DNA from: Actinomycetota bacterium
Lineage (GTDB): Bacteria; Actinomycetota; Acidimicrobiia; Acidimicrobiales; RAAP-2
Reading direction: 5' to 3'
NCBI GenBank assembly: GCA_021324045.1
Contig: JAJPJV010000029.1
Coordinates: forward strand, 42,400 to 106,399
DNA: 64,000 bases
In this document: positions 42,868-54,741 of the stretch, one piece after another
Layout of the letters: each line of letters opens with the position of its first letter
Position numbering within the stretch: the stretch's first letter is position 1
The notes under the pieces: model-generated
The model's input: only the letters and a program-made list of their open reading frames with translations
Told to the model about the DNA's origin: nothing
Databases searched by the model: none
Translations under genes and position numbers: made by a program

Positions 42868-43830
42868 TCAGGGTCCCTGCCAACCGTGCCGCAGACTGGC
42901 CACGAGCCCGTCGAGGATGTCGGATTCGGACACCAGGCAGCGCTGGAAGCCAAAGCTCGCCATGACCTGGGCAAGGATGAGGGTCCCTCCGACGATGACG
43001 TCCTGACGGCCCTCGGCCATCCCGGGCCTCCTTGCCCGCTGCATCGCGGGCTCGGCGGCCAGAACGCCATGCCAGTGCTCGACCGCCGAGCGGCTGAGAA
43101 CGGAGTGATGAACGCGTGCCCGATCGTAGGTGGTCAGTCCTTGATCGAGCATCGACAGCGTGGCCACCGTTCCGGCAAGGCCGATCAGGCGCCGCTGCGC
43201 TGGCGTGGAGCTCGTGATGCCGAGCACGCGGTCTGCGCCAGCGATCTGCTGCCTCACCAGCTCGCTGGCCGCGTCGAGCTCGGAGGGAAGCGGTGGGTCA
43301 TGATGCAAGAAGCGCTCGGTAAGCCGCACGCACCCCAGCTCGAGCGAGACGGCGCGCGGCTCCACCATCGATCCTCCGACTACGAGCTCCGTTGAACCAC
43401 CGCCGATGTCGATGACCACATTGGTCCCAGGAAAGCTCGGCGCATCAGCGGTTGCACCTTCGTACGCCAGTAGGCCCTCCTCCTCGCCGTCGAGCATCTC
43501 TGCCTGGACGCCGACGACCTCGCTCGCCTGCTCGAGGAAGGTATCGGCGTTCTCGGCGTCTCTTGCTGCCGAGGTCGCCACCATCCGTGTTCTCGCCACG
43601 CCCAGACGACAGAGCACGCTCGAGAACTCACCGAGGACAGCGATCGTCCGCTCGATCGCAACGGGATCCAGGCGCCGGTTCGAATCCACGCCCTCGGCCA
43701 GCCGCGTGATGCGCATCAGACGTTCGAGCGGCGTGTCGTCCTCGTCGACAACCAAAAGACGCGTGGAGTTGCTCCCGCAGTCAATTGCCGCCAACCGGCC
43801 GGCAGTGCGGATCTCGGTTCGAAGGACCAC
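42868..43830 (-). CDS. ppx: Exopolyphosphatase/pppGpp phosphohydrolase (Ppx-GppA family)
   Basis: A 320-residue protein of the sugar-kinase/ASKHA fold. It opens with LAAIDCGSNSTRLLVVD (first phosphate loop) and has ATSAARDAEN and VVIDIGGGSTELVVG (second phosphate loop). LGCVRLTERFL and GLAGTVATLSML complete the set. It is short like mycobacterial Rv1026 and lacks the C-terminal HD domain of long Ppx. Downstream order eno, ftsB, DUF501, ppx is the same as in M. tuberculosis. GTG 43830 is the most upstream start compatible with the family. Confidence 0.9.
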   Translation of the reverse strand: MVLRTEIRTAGRLAAIDCGSNSTRLLVVDEDDTPLERLMRITRLAEGVDSNRRLDPVAIERTIAVLGEFSSVLCRLGVARTRMVATSAARDAENADTFLEQASEVVGVQAEMLDGEEEGLLAYEGATADAPSFPGTNVVIDIGGGSTELVVGGSMVEPRAVSLELGCVRLTERFLHHDPPLPSELDAASELVRQQIAGADRVLGITSSTPAQRRLIGLAGTVATLSMLDQGLTTYDRARVHHSVLSRSAVEHWHGVLAAEPAMQRARRPGMAEGRQDVIVGGTLILAQVMASFGFQRCLVSESDILDGLVASLRHGWQGP

Positions 43831-43853
43831 GGTCAGGAGTCTCGCGGCAAACG

Positions 43854-44354
43854 TCAGCTCCCACGATCCCGGAGCTGGTGTGCGCGTGCTCGCAGGCGAG
43901 GTTCCAGGTGCTCGACAACCCAACCACCGACCGGATCGTTTCCCCCCACCAGCCACCACGCAAGGTGGGCGTGGAGGCACTTCACGCCTTGCCGGGTCCC
44001 ACCCACCCCTCCGCGTGGCACCGGACCGCGATAGTCCGGGGGAACGAGACGATCGCGCTCGCGCGCATACCTGGCGTGCGCTGCAGCCAGCAGCTCGGGA
44101 GGGACCGCAGCTTCGGCCTCGCGCACACCACCACGGGACTCGAGCGCCGCGACCGCGACCCGCAGCTCGGGGTCCAAGAGCCAGTAGCGTGTGGGCATCG
44201 GCGTGCCATCGGCAGCGACGGCCGCGTTGGCGATCACGGCCGGTGCACCCTCGGCATCTCTGACCACCACCGCGAACGAGCATTTCGGCGGCCTGCCCAA
44301 CAGGGTGCGCACCGCATTCACGTCGTCTTGGGACGGTACGACGCTCCTCACCAT
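43854..44354 (-). CDS. DUF501 protein
   Basis: This protein of 166 residues matches DUF501 (Rv1025-like): LGRPPKCSFAVVVRD near 17, PTRYWLLDPELRVAVAALES, then PRGGVGGTRQGVKCLHAHLAWWLVGG near 125 (core GVKCLHAHLA with Cys and His). The conserved Cys-His pair suggests a metal or redox role, but no activity is known. It lies between ftsB and ppx in the conserved order. ATG 44354 is chosen; GTG 44357 is next to it, and AAGGAG lies 12-13 nt upstream. Confidence 0.85.
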   Translation of the reverse strand: MVRSVVPSQDDVNAVRTLLGRPPKCSFAVVVRDAEGAPAVIANAAVAADGTPMPTRYWLLDPELRVAVAALESRGGVREAEAAVPPELLAAAHARYARERDRLVPPDYRGPVPRGGVGGTRQGVKCLHAHLAWWLVGGNDPVGGWVVEHLEPRLRARAHQLRDRGS

Positions 44355-44412
44355 CACGTCGATTCCGAAGCTCCTTGGATCTGCGCTCCGGCTCCCGACC
44401 CTCACGAACCCC

Positions 44413-46366
<1,954 letters not shown>

Positions 46367-46464
46367 TTACGCTATCTGCTCGCTGGTGGCGATTCGGTGG
46401 ATCCCCGCTCACCGTTGCCTCTCCGATCGCGCCGTGGGATGGAGGGCGATCGGGGTTATCGTCG

Positions 46465-47409
46465 ATGGCGCGCATTCCCCGACACCACCACAGGACGCCG
46501 ATGCCCCCGACGACCCGACAACGACCGATGGCGCGACTGCGATCCGGCCTGCGCCACTACTCGAAGAGGGCCGTCTCGCCCGGCCGCGGCGACCTGATCA
46601 CCCTGACCCTTAATGAACGCGGTCGCACCATCAAGGCGTGGTGTCCCGATGACGAGGTCTTCACGCTGACGCGTGAGCTCGTCCTCGATCGAATCTACGA
46701 AAGCGATGTCATCGCCCTGCGCCCCGGCCTCGGAACCGTATTGGACGCCGGCGCCCACGTCGGCATCTTCAGTCTGCAGGCCTCCCAGTGGGCCAAGCGG
46801 GTCGTGGCCCTGGAGGCCAACCGGATCAACTTCGACCTGCTCTCACTCAACGTGGACCGCAACGCGTTGGACAACGTCGAACCACGACACTTGGCGCTAT
46901 GGAAGACGACGAGCGAGGCCATGCCGTTTTCCACGGCCCACCACAGCGGCGGAGGAAGGGTGGACGAGGAAAGCGGTGACGAAGGCACTGGGGCGGTGCG
47001 CTACGTGCGAACCGTCAGCTTGGACGACCTTGTCTCCGAACTCGGACCCATCGACCTACTGAAGGTCGACGTCGAGGGCGCCGAGTACGAGGCACTCGGA
47101 GCCTGCGAGAGCCTGGGCTCCATCTCACAGATCGTCGGGGAGCTCCACCTGGAGCAGGACGGAGACGATGCGAGATTGCGATCACTCCTCTGTTTGCTCG
47201 AGGACCACGGGTTCTCTGTCTCGCTGGTCACCGAAACAGAGCTCCTCTCGGCTCCACGCATCGCGCGGCTGTGGAGGAACCGGAACGCGTTGAACGGCAA
47301 GCGCCTGGTGAAGATCCTCGCGGCCGCGTACTACCTCGCGCCGATCGAGAAACCGATCCGATCACCAGGTGCGACCTACGAACTGCCCATCCTCTTCGCG
47401 CACCGCTGA
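46465..47409 (+). CDS. FkbM-family methyltransferase
   Basis: A 314-residue SAM-dependent methyltransferase. VLDAGAHVGIFSLQAS near 93 is motif I with the FkbM spacing. VVALEANRINFDLLSLNV is motif II; VRTVSLDDLVSELGPIDLLK and VDVEGAEYEALGA near 198 (Asp, Glu) are hallmarks of the FkbM family. These enzymes O-methylate sugars or polyketides. With many glycosyltransferases in the window, O-methylation of a surface glycan is plausible. ATG 46465 is chosen because no family pattern precedes it. It is convergent with mazG. Confidence 0.85.
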   Translation: MARIPRHHHRTPMPPTTRQRPMARLRSGLRHYSKRAVSPGRGDLITLTLNERGRTIKAWCPDDEVFTLTRELVLDRIYESDVIALRPGLGTVLDAGAHVGIFSLQASQWAKRVVALEANRINFDLLSLNVDRNALDNVEPRHLALWKTTSEAMPFSTAHHSGGGRVDEESGDEGTGAVRYVRTVSLDDLVSELGPIDLLKVDVEGAEYEALGACESLGSISQIVGELHLEQDGDDARLRSLLCLLEDHGFSVSLVTETELLSAPRIARLWRNRNALNGKRLVKILAAAYYLAPIEKPIRSPGATYELPILFAHR

Positions 47410-47432
47410 CGTCGACGAAGTCCTGTCCGGCG

Positions 47433-48863
47433 TCAGAGCGGATGTGAGGCCTGCTTTGCCTGGGACTCCGCTTCCACGATGCGTGCTCGAACGCGGCGGG
47501 CTTCGTTGCGAAGCAAATCTTCTGGCTCTCGACCCAACTGGCGACACAGATCAGCCACCGCGAAGAGGATTTCCCCCAGCTGGCGGTCATCGGGGACTGC
47601 TCCGTGGTCACCGCCAACCGCAGCGGGCAACCGACTGAGGGCCTCGAGGAGCCAGCGTTGCTGCTCTTGGAGACTCGGTCCGGCGATGCCAAGCGATTCG
47701 AGCTTTCGCTGGAGCTTGGCTGCCAGCGAAAGTGCCGGCAGGGATGCCGGGATCCCCTCGGTCACGCTGGCACGACCCTTCTCGGCCTGTTTGATCAACT
47801 CCCAGTTCGCGACGACAGCCGCTGGCGTCGAGGCCACGACGTCACCGAAGACGTGCGGGTGACGCGACACCAGCTTGTCGTGAACGCCGACGGCAACCTC
47901 GGCGAGCGTGAACTGCCCTGCCTCGGCCGCGAGCCGCGCATGGAACGCGACCTGGAACAACAGGTCGCCGAGCTCTTCTTCGAGGTGTGCATACGCCGGA
48001 GCGGGGTCCGTGCCGTTGCCCCGGGCCTCTGTCACCTCGGCGATCGCCTCCAGGAGCTCATAGGTCTCCTCGAGGACGTGGCGAGCAAGCGAGGAATGGG
48101 TCTGCTCGCGATCCCAAGGGCACCGCTCTCGCAGCGTGCGAACCAACTCGACGAGGCGAACCAGCTCGCTCGCCACCGGAGCGGCCAGCCGCGGAACCCA
48201 GACGCTGGTCAGATCGTCGGGGGCCACGCGGTCCAGGTCGTCGACGGGCACCCACCGCACGGACTCGTCCTCGAGGCCGAGGTGGGACAGGACAGCCACC
48301 TCCGGCACCGATGTGCGCGGCTCCTGGGCATCGAGGGTGAGCTTGATGTCCGAGAGAACCTCCGACGACCAGCATTGCGCAACGAGCAGGGGACCCGAAG
48401 CGCCGGCGGCCTCGGTGCGGAAGCGCGCGCCGTCCACGAGCTGGACGCCCACTTCGAGTGGATCGACCCCGAGCCGGTCCCACGCCAGGTCGAGGAACGA
48501 CACCGCCGGTCTGATCGACACGGCAACCCGGGGATCCGCCCGCAAGCGCTCGACCGTTCGCTCGGCGACGAGCGGTGACCCAGGAACGCCGTAGACGACG
48601 GTGCCGCCATCGGCAGCCACGTCGAATGCCGCAGCGACGAGGTCTTCGACGATCCGCTCGTAGACCTCGTCGAAGGTGTCGGCCGCCTCGTAGTGATGGT
48701 CGAACGACGGGATGCCCGCAAGTGCTTCGGCCGCTGGGTGTCGGGAGGTCCGCAGGAACGCCCGTGGTGCCTGAAGGAGAGCAGACCTCGCCACCTCGTC
48801 GAGCAGATCCGGGCCGGCAGGGCCCAGACCGACCACGAGCACACGAGGCGACGCAGTGCTCAT
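47433..48863 (-). CDS. mazG: Tetrapyrrole methylase-like/MazG fusion (YabN type)
   Basis: A 476-residue fusion. The N-terminal half (about 1-215) is like the tetrapyrrole (corrin/porphyrin) methylase fold: VLVVGLGPAGPDLLDEVA and TVVYGVPGSPLVAE. The C-terminal half is MazG nucleoside-triphosphate pyrophosphohydrolase: CPWDREQTHSSLARHVLEE (given in part) and LEEELGDLLFQVAFHA, holding the ExxE and ExxD metal ligands. It hydrolyses non-canonical NTPs; the first half has no assigned role. This architecture matches YabN of Bacillus. Its ATG overlaps the mfd stop by 4 bp (ATGA). Confidence 0.9.
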   Translation of the reverse strand: MSTASPRVLVVGLGPAGPDLLDEVARSALLQAPRAFLRTSRHPAAEALAGIPSFDHHYEAADTFDEVYERIVEDLVAAAFDVAADGGTVVYGVPGSPLVAERTVERLRADPRVAVSIRPAVSFLDLAWDRLGVDPLEVGVQLVDGARFRTEAAGASGPLLVAQCWSSEVLSDIKLTLDAQEPRTSVPEVAVLSHLGLEDESVRWVPVDDLDRVAPDDLTSVWVPRLAAPVASELVRLVELVRTLRERCPWDREQTHSSLARHVLEETYELLEAIAEVTEARGNGTDPAPAYAHLEEELGDLLFQVAFHARLAAEAGQFTLAEVAVGVHDKLVSRHPHVFGDVVASTPAAVVANWELIKQAEKGRASVTEGIPASLPALSLAAKLQRKLESLGIAGPSLQEQQRWLLEALSRLPAAVGGDHGAVPDDRQLGEILFAVADLCRQLGREPEDLLRNEARRVRARIVEAESQAKQASHPL

Positions 48864-51800
48864 GGCGACGACCCCGCAGCCACGCTCGCCAGAGCGGGCT
48901 GGGGAAGCAGTTGCTCGAGCAGCTCCCGAAGATCCCACGCCGCTCGCTTGGGGTCGACGGGAACGAGCAGCTGGCGCAACGGCTCCCGGTAACTGGCGTC
49001 GGGTTCGAGACGCTGCAAACGCACCTGGGCGCTGGCTGCGAGCGAGATCGGGGAGAGACGGGCAAGAAGCCGACGCCCACCGCGACCCCCGCCGGGCAGC
49101 AGGGCCACCTCGGTCACGCCGGCGCGGAGGCACACGACACGGAGCCTCGCCATCTCCAAGAGCGCAAGGACGGGCTCGGGTGGAGGACCGAACCGATCCG
49201 CCCACTCCTCCCCGACGTCGTCGACATCGCCGAGCGTCTCGGTCGAGGCCAACCTCCGGTATGCCTCGAGGCGCGCGTCCTCGGCCTCGATGTAGTCGGT
49301 TGGCAGGTGGGCGTCGCCAGGGAGATCGATCGACAGCGTCGGTGGTGTCGCAGGGAGCTCTCCTTTTGCCTCTGCGACGGCCTCGGCGACGAGCTGAACG
49401 TACAGGTCGTACCCGACGGCGGCGATGTGTCCCGATTGGTCACGCCCCAGCAGGTTCCCGGCGCCCCGGATCTGTAGGTCGCGCATCGCGATCTTGAACC
49501 CCGAGCCGAGCTCTGTGTGCTCCCCGATCGTCCGAAGGCGCTCGTAGGCTTGCTCCGGGAGCACCCGGTCCGGCGGGTGGAACAGGTACGCGTAGGCCCG
49601 CTGGTCACTCCGACCCACCCTTCCACGGAGCTGGTGGAGCTGCCCGAGACCGAGCAGGTCCGCCCGATCGACCACCAAGGTGTTGACCGTGGGCATGTCG
49701 ATCCCCGACTCGATGATGGTCGTGCAGACCAACACGTCGTAGGCACGCTGCCAGAAGTCGATGACGACCTGCTCGAGGCTCCCCTCGTCCATCTGGCCGT
49801 GCGCGACCGCGATGCGTGCCTCTGGTACGAGCTCGCCGAGCCGGCGGGCAACCGCATCGATGTCCGCGACCCGATTGTGGACGAAGAAGACCTGTCCTTC
49901 CCGGAGCAGCTCTCGCCGGATCGCCTCGCACACCGCCGCCTCGTCGTACTCGCCGACATAGGTGAGGATCGGCCGTCGATCCGCTGGGGGCGTGTTGACC
50001 AACGAGAGGTCGCGGATCCCCGTCAGGGCCATCTCGAGGGTCCGCGGAATCGGACTGGCCGTCAGGGTAAGGACGTCGACCCCCTCTGCGAGGCGTTTGA
50101 CGGCTTCTTTGTGACCGACGCCGAAACGTTGCTCCTCGTCCACGACGAGCAATCCCAACCGCTTGAAGCGCACGTCGGCACCGAGGAGCCGGTGCGTTCC
50201 GATCACGACATCGACCGATCCGTCGGCAATTCCCGCGACAACCTTGCGCACCTCGGCGTTCGACAAAAAGCGGCTCAACAGCGCGACGCGCACCGGAAAG
50301 CCGGCAAAGCGTTCGCTGAAGGTCTGGAAATGCTGGCTGGCGAGCAACGTGGTCGGCACCAAGACCGCAGCTTGCATCCCGTCCTGCACGGCTTTGAACA
50401 CCGCACGGACGGCGATCTCGGTCTTGCCGAAGCCCACGTCGCCGCACACGAGCCGGTCCATCGGTCGCTCGGCTTCCATGTCGGCTTTGACCTCGCGAAT
50501 CGCTCGGAGCTGATCCTCGGTCTCGACGTAGGGGAACGACGATTCGAGCTCCGCCTGCCACGGCGTGTCGGCGCCGAAGCCGTGCCCGGTCGCCGTCAAC
50601 CGGCGGCGGTACAGCTCCACGAGCTCTTCGGCGATCTCTCCCGCTGCCGCACGCGCGCGGGCTCTCGCCCGCTGCCACTCCGCACCGCCCATCCGGCTCA
50701 GCGTCGGGGAGTCCCCACCGCTGTAGGGCGTGATGGCGTCGATCTGCTCGACGGGCAGGTAGAGGCGATCGGTGCCGCGGAACTCGAGGAGGAGATAGTC
50801 GCGGGTCGCACCGCTCAACGCTCTGGTCGTCATTCCCGCGTAGCGCGCGACACCGTGCTGTCGGTGCACAACGTAGCTTCCCGGCGCGAGATCCTCGAAG
50901 AAGGCGTCGGTGCGAGCGGCACGCGGCCGCGGTTTGCGGTGCGGCATCCGCCGACCTGTGATGTCTTGTTCCGACAGCACGGCCACTCGGAGCGAGGGGA
51001 GGACGAAACCGGCCGATACGGTGCTGGTCACGACTCGAATCCCTGGAGCTGGGTCGGCCGAGTCGACGAGGGTCGCGCTGATGCCCTCGCCTTCGAGGAC
51101 CTCGACCAAGTGTCGGGCGCCGAAGTCAGTCGCTGCGCACAGCGTCACCGAGTACCCGTTCGCCGTCAGGTCCACGAGCCCCTTGGCCAATCGACTGGCG
51201 TCTCCGGCGGCCGAAGGGAACGTGCCGACGCTGACACTTTCGATGTCGGGTCCCTCGGGCGACGTCGGGGCCATGAGCACCGCGGCATCGCAATCAGCAA
51301 GCAAGCGATCGAAGGGGAGGTGCAGGGAGGGAAGTTCCTCGAGATCGGATTGGTGCTGCACGTGGTATCCCCACGTCGGAGCAAGGGCCGCCACGAGGGC
51401 CGCCTCCTCTTCGAGCAATTCGATGGCGCGGTCACGCGTCCGCTTGGGCTCGAGAACCACGACCTGGGCATCGGGACCCAGCAGGTCCGTCAGCAGGCTG
51501 GCTTCCGGAACGAGCCACGGAAGCCATGCCTCCATGCCGTCAAAGGACTCGCCATTGGCGATCCGCTCCCATTGCCTCGCGCCCCAGGGCTGCTCGGTGA
51601 CCAGGGCTGCAGCCCGTTCGCGCACCGCCGGCGTCGTGACGAGCTCGCGGCAAGCGAAGACGCTCACCGACTCCAGATCCTCGACCGAACGCTGATCGCC
51701 AACATCGAACCAGGTAAGCCGATCGACCTCGTCCCCGAAGAGGTCGATACGAACCGGCACATCCGCGGTGGACGGAAAGACGTCGATGATCCCGCCACGC

Positions 51801-52462
51801 ACGGCCATCTCGCCGCGGTGCTCGACCTGGTGCTCGCGCCGGTAGCCCATCGCCGACAACCGCTCGAGCACCCCACGGGTGTCGAGGTGCTGGCCTCGCC
51901 GGACGACGAGGGGGCGCGACGCGTCGCGCCATGGGCCGAGTCGTTGGAGGAGCGCGCGCACTGGCGCGATCACCACCCGAGGCGGGACGGCGTCGTCTCG
52001 GTCGCGGTCTGATTGGCCCCGTTCGCCGAACAACCGCCACAACACCTCTAGCCGGTGACCCATTGCCCCGACGTCGGGGCTCACACGTTCGAACGGGAGC
52101 GTCTCCCATGGTGGGAAAACCACGACTGGCGAACGCTCCCCCTCGCCGGGCAGGGCGATCCGCGCATGGCCTCGAGGCGGGCCCTGGGCCTTGGAGCCGT
52201 TCTGATCCGGGGTCGGCGCGTCTTGGGAGGCCACAAAGCACCCCAGGTCCTCGCGAAGGCGCTCGGCATCGGCCATGGTGGCCGTGACGACCAAAAATGG
52301 CGAGCGCTGGGACAAGGAGCAGAGGCCGCTCAGCACGAACGCCTGGGCCGCACGCGGCACGGCCAGAGTGGCGCTCCGGCGACCGATGATCCCGCCGAGC
52401 GCGGGTTCCCCACGCAAAAGCCGCGGCAGCTGGGCGAGCGGGGCAACGCTGGTGGTCATCAC
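48860..52462 (-). CDS. mfd: Mfd, transcription-repair coupling factor
   Basis: A 1200-residue ATPase that removes stalled RNA polymerase and recruits UvrA. In order: UvrB-like N-terminal domain; RNA-polymerase interaction domain (about 515-590, LAPGSYVVHRQHGVARYAG and RLYLPVEQID); RecG-like motor with Walker A GDVGFGKTEIAVRA near 670, Walker B DEEQRFGVGHKE near 772, TASPIPRTLEMA, and motif VI RGRVGRSDQRAYAYL; then a C-terminal TRCF domain. Length is standard. GTG 52462 overlaps the pth stop (GTGA). It lies between pth and mazG as in other actinobacteria. Confidence 0.96.
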   Translation of the reverse strand: MMTTSVAPLAQLPRLLRGEPALGGIIGRRSATLAVPRAAQAFVLSGLCSLSQRSPFLVVTATMADAERLREDLGCFVASQDAPTPDQNGSKAQGPPRGHARIALPGEGERSPVVVFPPWETLPFERVSPDVGAMGHRLEVLWRLFGERGQSDRDRDDAVPPRVVIAPVRALLQRLGPWRDASRPLVVRRGQHLDTRGVLERLSAMGYRREHQVEHRGEMAVRGGIIDVFPSTADVPVRIDLFGDEVDRLTWFDVGDQRSVEDLESVSVFACRELVTTPAVRERAAALVTEQPWGARQWERIANGESFDGMEAWLPWLVPEASLLTDLLGPDAQVVVLEPKRTRDRAIELLEEEAALVAALAPTWGYHVQHQSDLEELPSLHLPFDRLLADCDAAVLMAPTSPEGPDIESVSVGTFPSAAGDASRLAKGLVDLTANGYSVTLCAATDFGARHLVEVLEGEGISATLVDSADPAPGIRVVTSTVSAGFVLPSLRVAVLSEQDITGRRMPHRKPRPRAARTDAFFEDLAPGSYVVHRQHGVARYAGMTTRALSGATRDYLLLEFRGTDRLYLPVEQIDAITPYSGGDSPTLSRMGGAEWQRARARARAAAGEIAEELVELYRRRLTATGHGFGADTPWQAELESSFPYVETEDQLRAIREVKADMEAERPMDRLVCGDVGFGKTEIAVRAVFKAVQDGMQAAVLVPTTLLASQHFQTFSERFAGFPVRVALLSRFLSNAEVRKVVAGIADGSVDVVIGTHRLLGADVRFKRLGLLVVDEEQRFGVGHKEAVKRLAEGVDVLTLTASPIPRTLEMALTGIRDLSLVNTPPADRRPILTYVGEYDEAAVCEAIRRELLREGQVFFVHNRVADIDAVARRLGELVPEARIAVAHGQMDEGSLEQVVIDFWQRAYDVLVCTTIIESGIDMPTVNTLVVDRADLLGLGQLHQLRGRVGRSDQRAYAYLFHPPDRVLPEQAYERLRTIGEHTELGSGFKIAMRDLQIRGAGNLLGRDQSGHIAAVGYDLYVQLVAEAVAEAKGELPATPPTLSIDLPGDAHLPTDYIEAEDARLEAYRRLASTETLGDVDDVGEEWADRFGPPPEPVLALLEMARLRVVCLRAGVTEVALLPGGGRGGRRLLARLSPISLAASAQVRLQRLEPDASYREPLRQLLVPVDPKRAAWDLRELLEQLLPQPALASVAAGSSP

Positions 52463-53049
52463 GAAACGCTCGGGGCCGGCGTCGTCCTGGCATTGAAACG
52501 GTTCATCGCCGCTTCGACCCCGTGGGCCGCGATCGTCTCGACGGCATCAGCGGCTTCGGACACGGCGTGCCCGAGCACGATGCGCTCCGCGCGGGAAGGG
52601 CGCCGGAGGACGTAATCGGCGCCGGTGACACCGGGGCCGGGCTTCCCGATACCGATCCGCACCCTCAGGAAATCCCCGGAGTGGAGGTGAGCTTTCACCG
52701 ATCGCAGCCCGTTGTGCCCTGCAACCCCGCCGCCGCGTTTGATCCGGAGCACTCCAGGGGGAAGGTCAAGCTCGTCATGGACGACGACGAGCTGTCCGGG
52801 TTCGAGCCCGCCGAATTGGCGCAGCAAGGACCGAGCAGCGATTCCCGACTCGTTCACATAGGTGGTCGGGACCGCGAGGACGACCTGGGAACCGCCAATT
52901 CTCACTTCCTTGACGAGCGCGTGCTGGCCTTTCATCGGGCGCAGCTTGCCTCCTTCATGGCGCTCGGCCAGAAGACGGACGACGTCGGCCCCGAGATTGT
53001 GCCGGGTTCCCTCGAATTCGTTGCCCGGGTTCCCGAGGCCGACCACCAC
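52459..53049 (-). CDS. pth: Peptidyl-tRNA hydrolase
   Basis: An enzyme of 196 residues that frees tRNA from stalled peptidyl-tRNA. VVGLGNPGNEFEGTRHNLGA carries catalytic His; VVVHDELDLPPG carries the Asp; RGGGVAGHNGLRSV is the tRNA-binding loop; DFLRVRIGIGKPG is the final motif. The start at GTG 53049 leaves almost no residues before the first strand, which is usual. It sits 18 bp after rplY and overlaps mfd. Confidence 0.95.
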   Translation of the reverse strand: MVVGLGNPGNEFEGTRHNLGADVVRLLAERHEGGKLRPMKGQHALVKEVRIGGSQVVLAVPTTYVNESGIAARSLLRQFGGLEPGQLVVVHDELDLPPGVLRIKRGGGVAGHNGLRSVKAHLHSGDFLRVRIGIGKPGPGVTGADYVLRRPSRAERIVLGHAVSEAADAVETIAAHGVEAAMNRFNARTTPAPSVS

Positions 53050-53067
53050 CAGCTCAGCGGGCGTCTC

Positions 53068-53730
53068 TCACTCCTCGGCCGCAGCGACAGTCTGGTCAGC
53101 CGCCTCGGCCCGCTCCTCTGGCGCCGGGGTCGCGGCCTCGCCCTCCGCTCCCGCTTCGGCGGCAGCTGCTTCCGCCCTCGGGGGCTGCCCGGTGGCGACC
53201 GGCGTGTCGACGTCGACGTCAGTCGCGGCCCCTGGAGGGAGCTCGAGGTCCCCGACACGGATCGTCTCCCCGACCCCAAGCCGGCTGATATCGACGTCGA
53301 TCGAGCTCGGGATGTCCGACGGCCGTGCGCGCACCGTCAAGGTGAAGAGCTGCTGGTCGACGTGACCCTGTCCATGGAGGACCTCGGTGGCTTCGCCAAC
53401 GAGGGTGATCGGCACCTCAGCGGCGATCACCTCATCGCGACGGACGGTCTGGAAGTCCACATGGGTGACGACGCCTTTGACAGGGTGCCGTTGGACTGCT
53501 CGCGCCATCGCGAGGATCGTCTTGTCCCCCGCCTGCAGCGACAGCAGGGCATTGACCCCCAGGTCAGTCGTCAGCGCCGCACGAAGGTCACGAGCAGCCA
53601 CTGCCACTGGCAGGGGCTCGGCACCGTGCCCGTAGACGATCCCGGGAACCAGTCCCTCGCGCCGGAGGCGTCGAGCTGCCCGGGACCCGGTGGGACGCCC
53701 AGTTTGCACGGCAAGCGGAATTTCGGCCAT
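53068..53730 (-). CDS. rplY: 50S ribosomal protein L25/general stress protein CTC
   Basis: A 220-residue ribosomal protein. The N-terminal L25 domain (about 1-95) binds 5S rRNA, with RRLRREGLVPGIVYGHG as its key stretch. The C-terminal TL5/CTC domain (about 96-185) has EVPITLVGEATEV and DIPSSIDVDISRLGVGETI. An Ala/Glu-rich, disordered acidic tail follows, typical of actinobacteria. It is the first gene after prs in the conserved order. Confidence 0.95.
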   Translation of the reverse strand: MAEIPLAVQTGRPTGSRAARRLRREGLVPGIVYGHGAEPLPVAVAARDLRAALTTDLGVNALLSLQAGDKTILAMARAVQRHPVKGVVTHVDFQTVRRDEVIAAEVPITLVGEATEVLHGQGHVDQQLFTLTVRARPSDIPSSIDVDISRLGVGETIRVGDLELPPGAATDVDVDTPVATGQPPRAEAAAAEAGAEGEAATPAPEERAEAADQTVAAAEE

Positions 53731-53758
53731 AGCAGGGCAAGAGGTTACCTGCCCCCGC

Positions 53759-54721
53759 TTAGGTCAGGTTCTCCCCCCCGAAGATCTCCGATACCGAGGT
53801 GTCTTCGTAGACCGCTCGAATGGCGTCGGCAATGATCGGTGCGACCGAGAGCACCTCGAGCTTGTCGAACATTCGCTCCTCTGGGACCGGGATCGTGTCG
53901 GTCACGACGACCCGCGAGATCGGGGAGGCCTTCAATCGGTCCGGCGCCGGAGAGGACAGGACGCCATGGGTGGCCATCGCCCAGATATCCGCAGCCCCAG
54001 CATCAGCAAGTCGCTCTGCCGCAGCGCACAGCGTGGCGGCGGTGTCGATCATGTCGTCGATGATCACGCAGTGGCGACCCTCGACCTCGCCAACCACGTG
54101 GCGGACCTCGACCTCGCTGACCTTGTCCCTAGGCCGACGCTTGTGGACCAGGGCAAGGTCCGCGCCGAGGTGCTGGCTGTAGCGCTCGGCGACCTTGACA
54201 CGCCCCGAGTCCGGGGCCACCACGACGACGTCGCCGTCCACCCGGGACCGCAGGTATCCCTCCAGGACTGGGGCGGCGGTGAGGTGGTCGAAGGGACGGT
54301 CGAAGAAGCCCTGGATCTGCCCCGAGTGCAAGTCCACGCTCACCACCCGGTCAGCCCCGGCAACCTGCAGGAGGTCAGCCACCAACTTCGCCGTGATGGG
54401 CTCACGTCCGGTCGACTTCCGGTCCTGGCGGGAGTACCCGTAGAAGGGGCACACGGCGGTGATGCGCTTGGCGGACGCACGCTTCGCCGCTTCGATCATG
54501 ATCAGCTGCTCCATCACGGAATCGTTGACGGGGCGGCAGTGGGTCTGGACGATGAACACGTCGCACCCTCGGATGGACACGTCGTAACGGCAGTGGATCT
54601 CGCCCGAAGGGAACTCCCTGACGTTGGCATCCCTCAGTGGTACCCCGAGGCGCTGCGCGATCTGTTCGGCCAGTGCCGGGTGCGAGCGTCCCGAGACGAT
54701 CTGGAGTCTCCGCAAGTCCAC
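53759..54721 (-). CDS. prs: Ribose-phosphate pyrophosphokinase
   Basis: This enzyme of 320 residues makes PRPP from ribose-5-P and ATP. ATP loop: RYDVSIRGCDVFIVQTH region; catalytic flexible loop near AVCPFYGYSRQDRKS; metal motif VSVDLHSGQIQGFF; ribose-5-P loop CVIIDDMIDTAATLC near 218. PRPP feeds nucleotides, histidine, tryptophan and here the UbiA step to decaprenyl-phosphoryl-arabinose. GTG 54721 is chosen, only 20 bp after the glmU stop. Confidence 0.95.
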   Translation of the reverse strand: MDLRRLQIVSGRSHPALAEQIAQRLGVPLRDANVREFPSGEIHCRYDVSIRGCDVFIVQTHCRPVNDSVMEQLIMIEAAKRASAKRITAVCPFYGYSRQDRKSTGREPITAKLVADLLQVAGADRVVSVDLHSGQIQGFFDRPFDHLTAAPVLEGYLRSRVDGDVVVVAPDSGRVKVAERYSQHLGADLALVHKRRPRDKVSEVEVRHVVGEVEGRHCVIIDDMIDTAATLCAAAERLADAGAADIWAMATHGVLSSPAPDRLKASPISRVVVTDTIPVPEERMFDKLEVLSVAPIIADAIRAVYEDTSVSEIFGGENLT

Positions 54722-54741
54722 CCGCAGAAGCTATCGCCGCT

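Noticed and set aside
49517..52012. 831-codon open frame antisense to mfd
   Set aside because: Composition artefact of a long GC-rich gene; no domain pattern.
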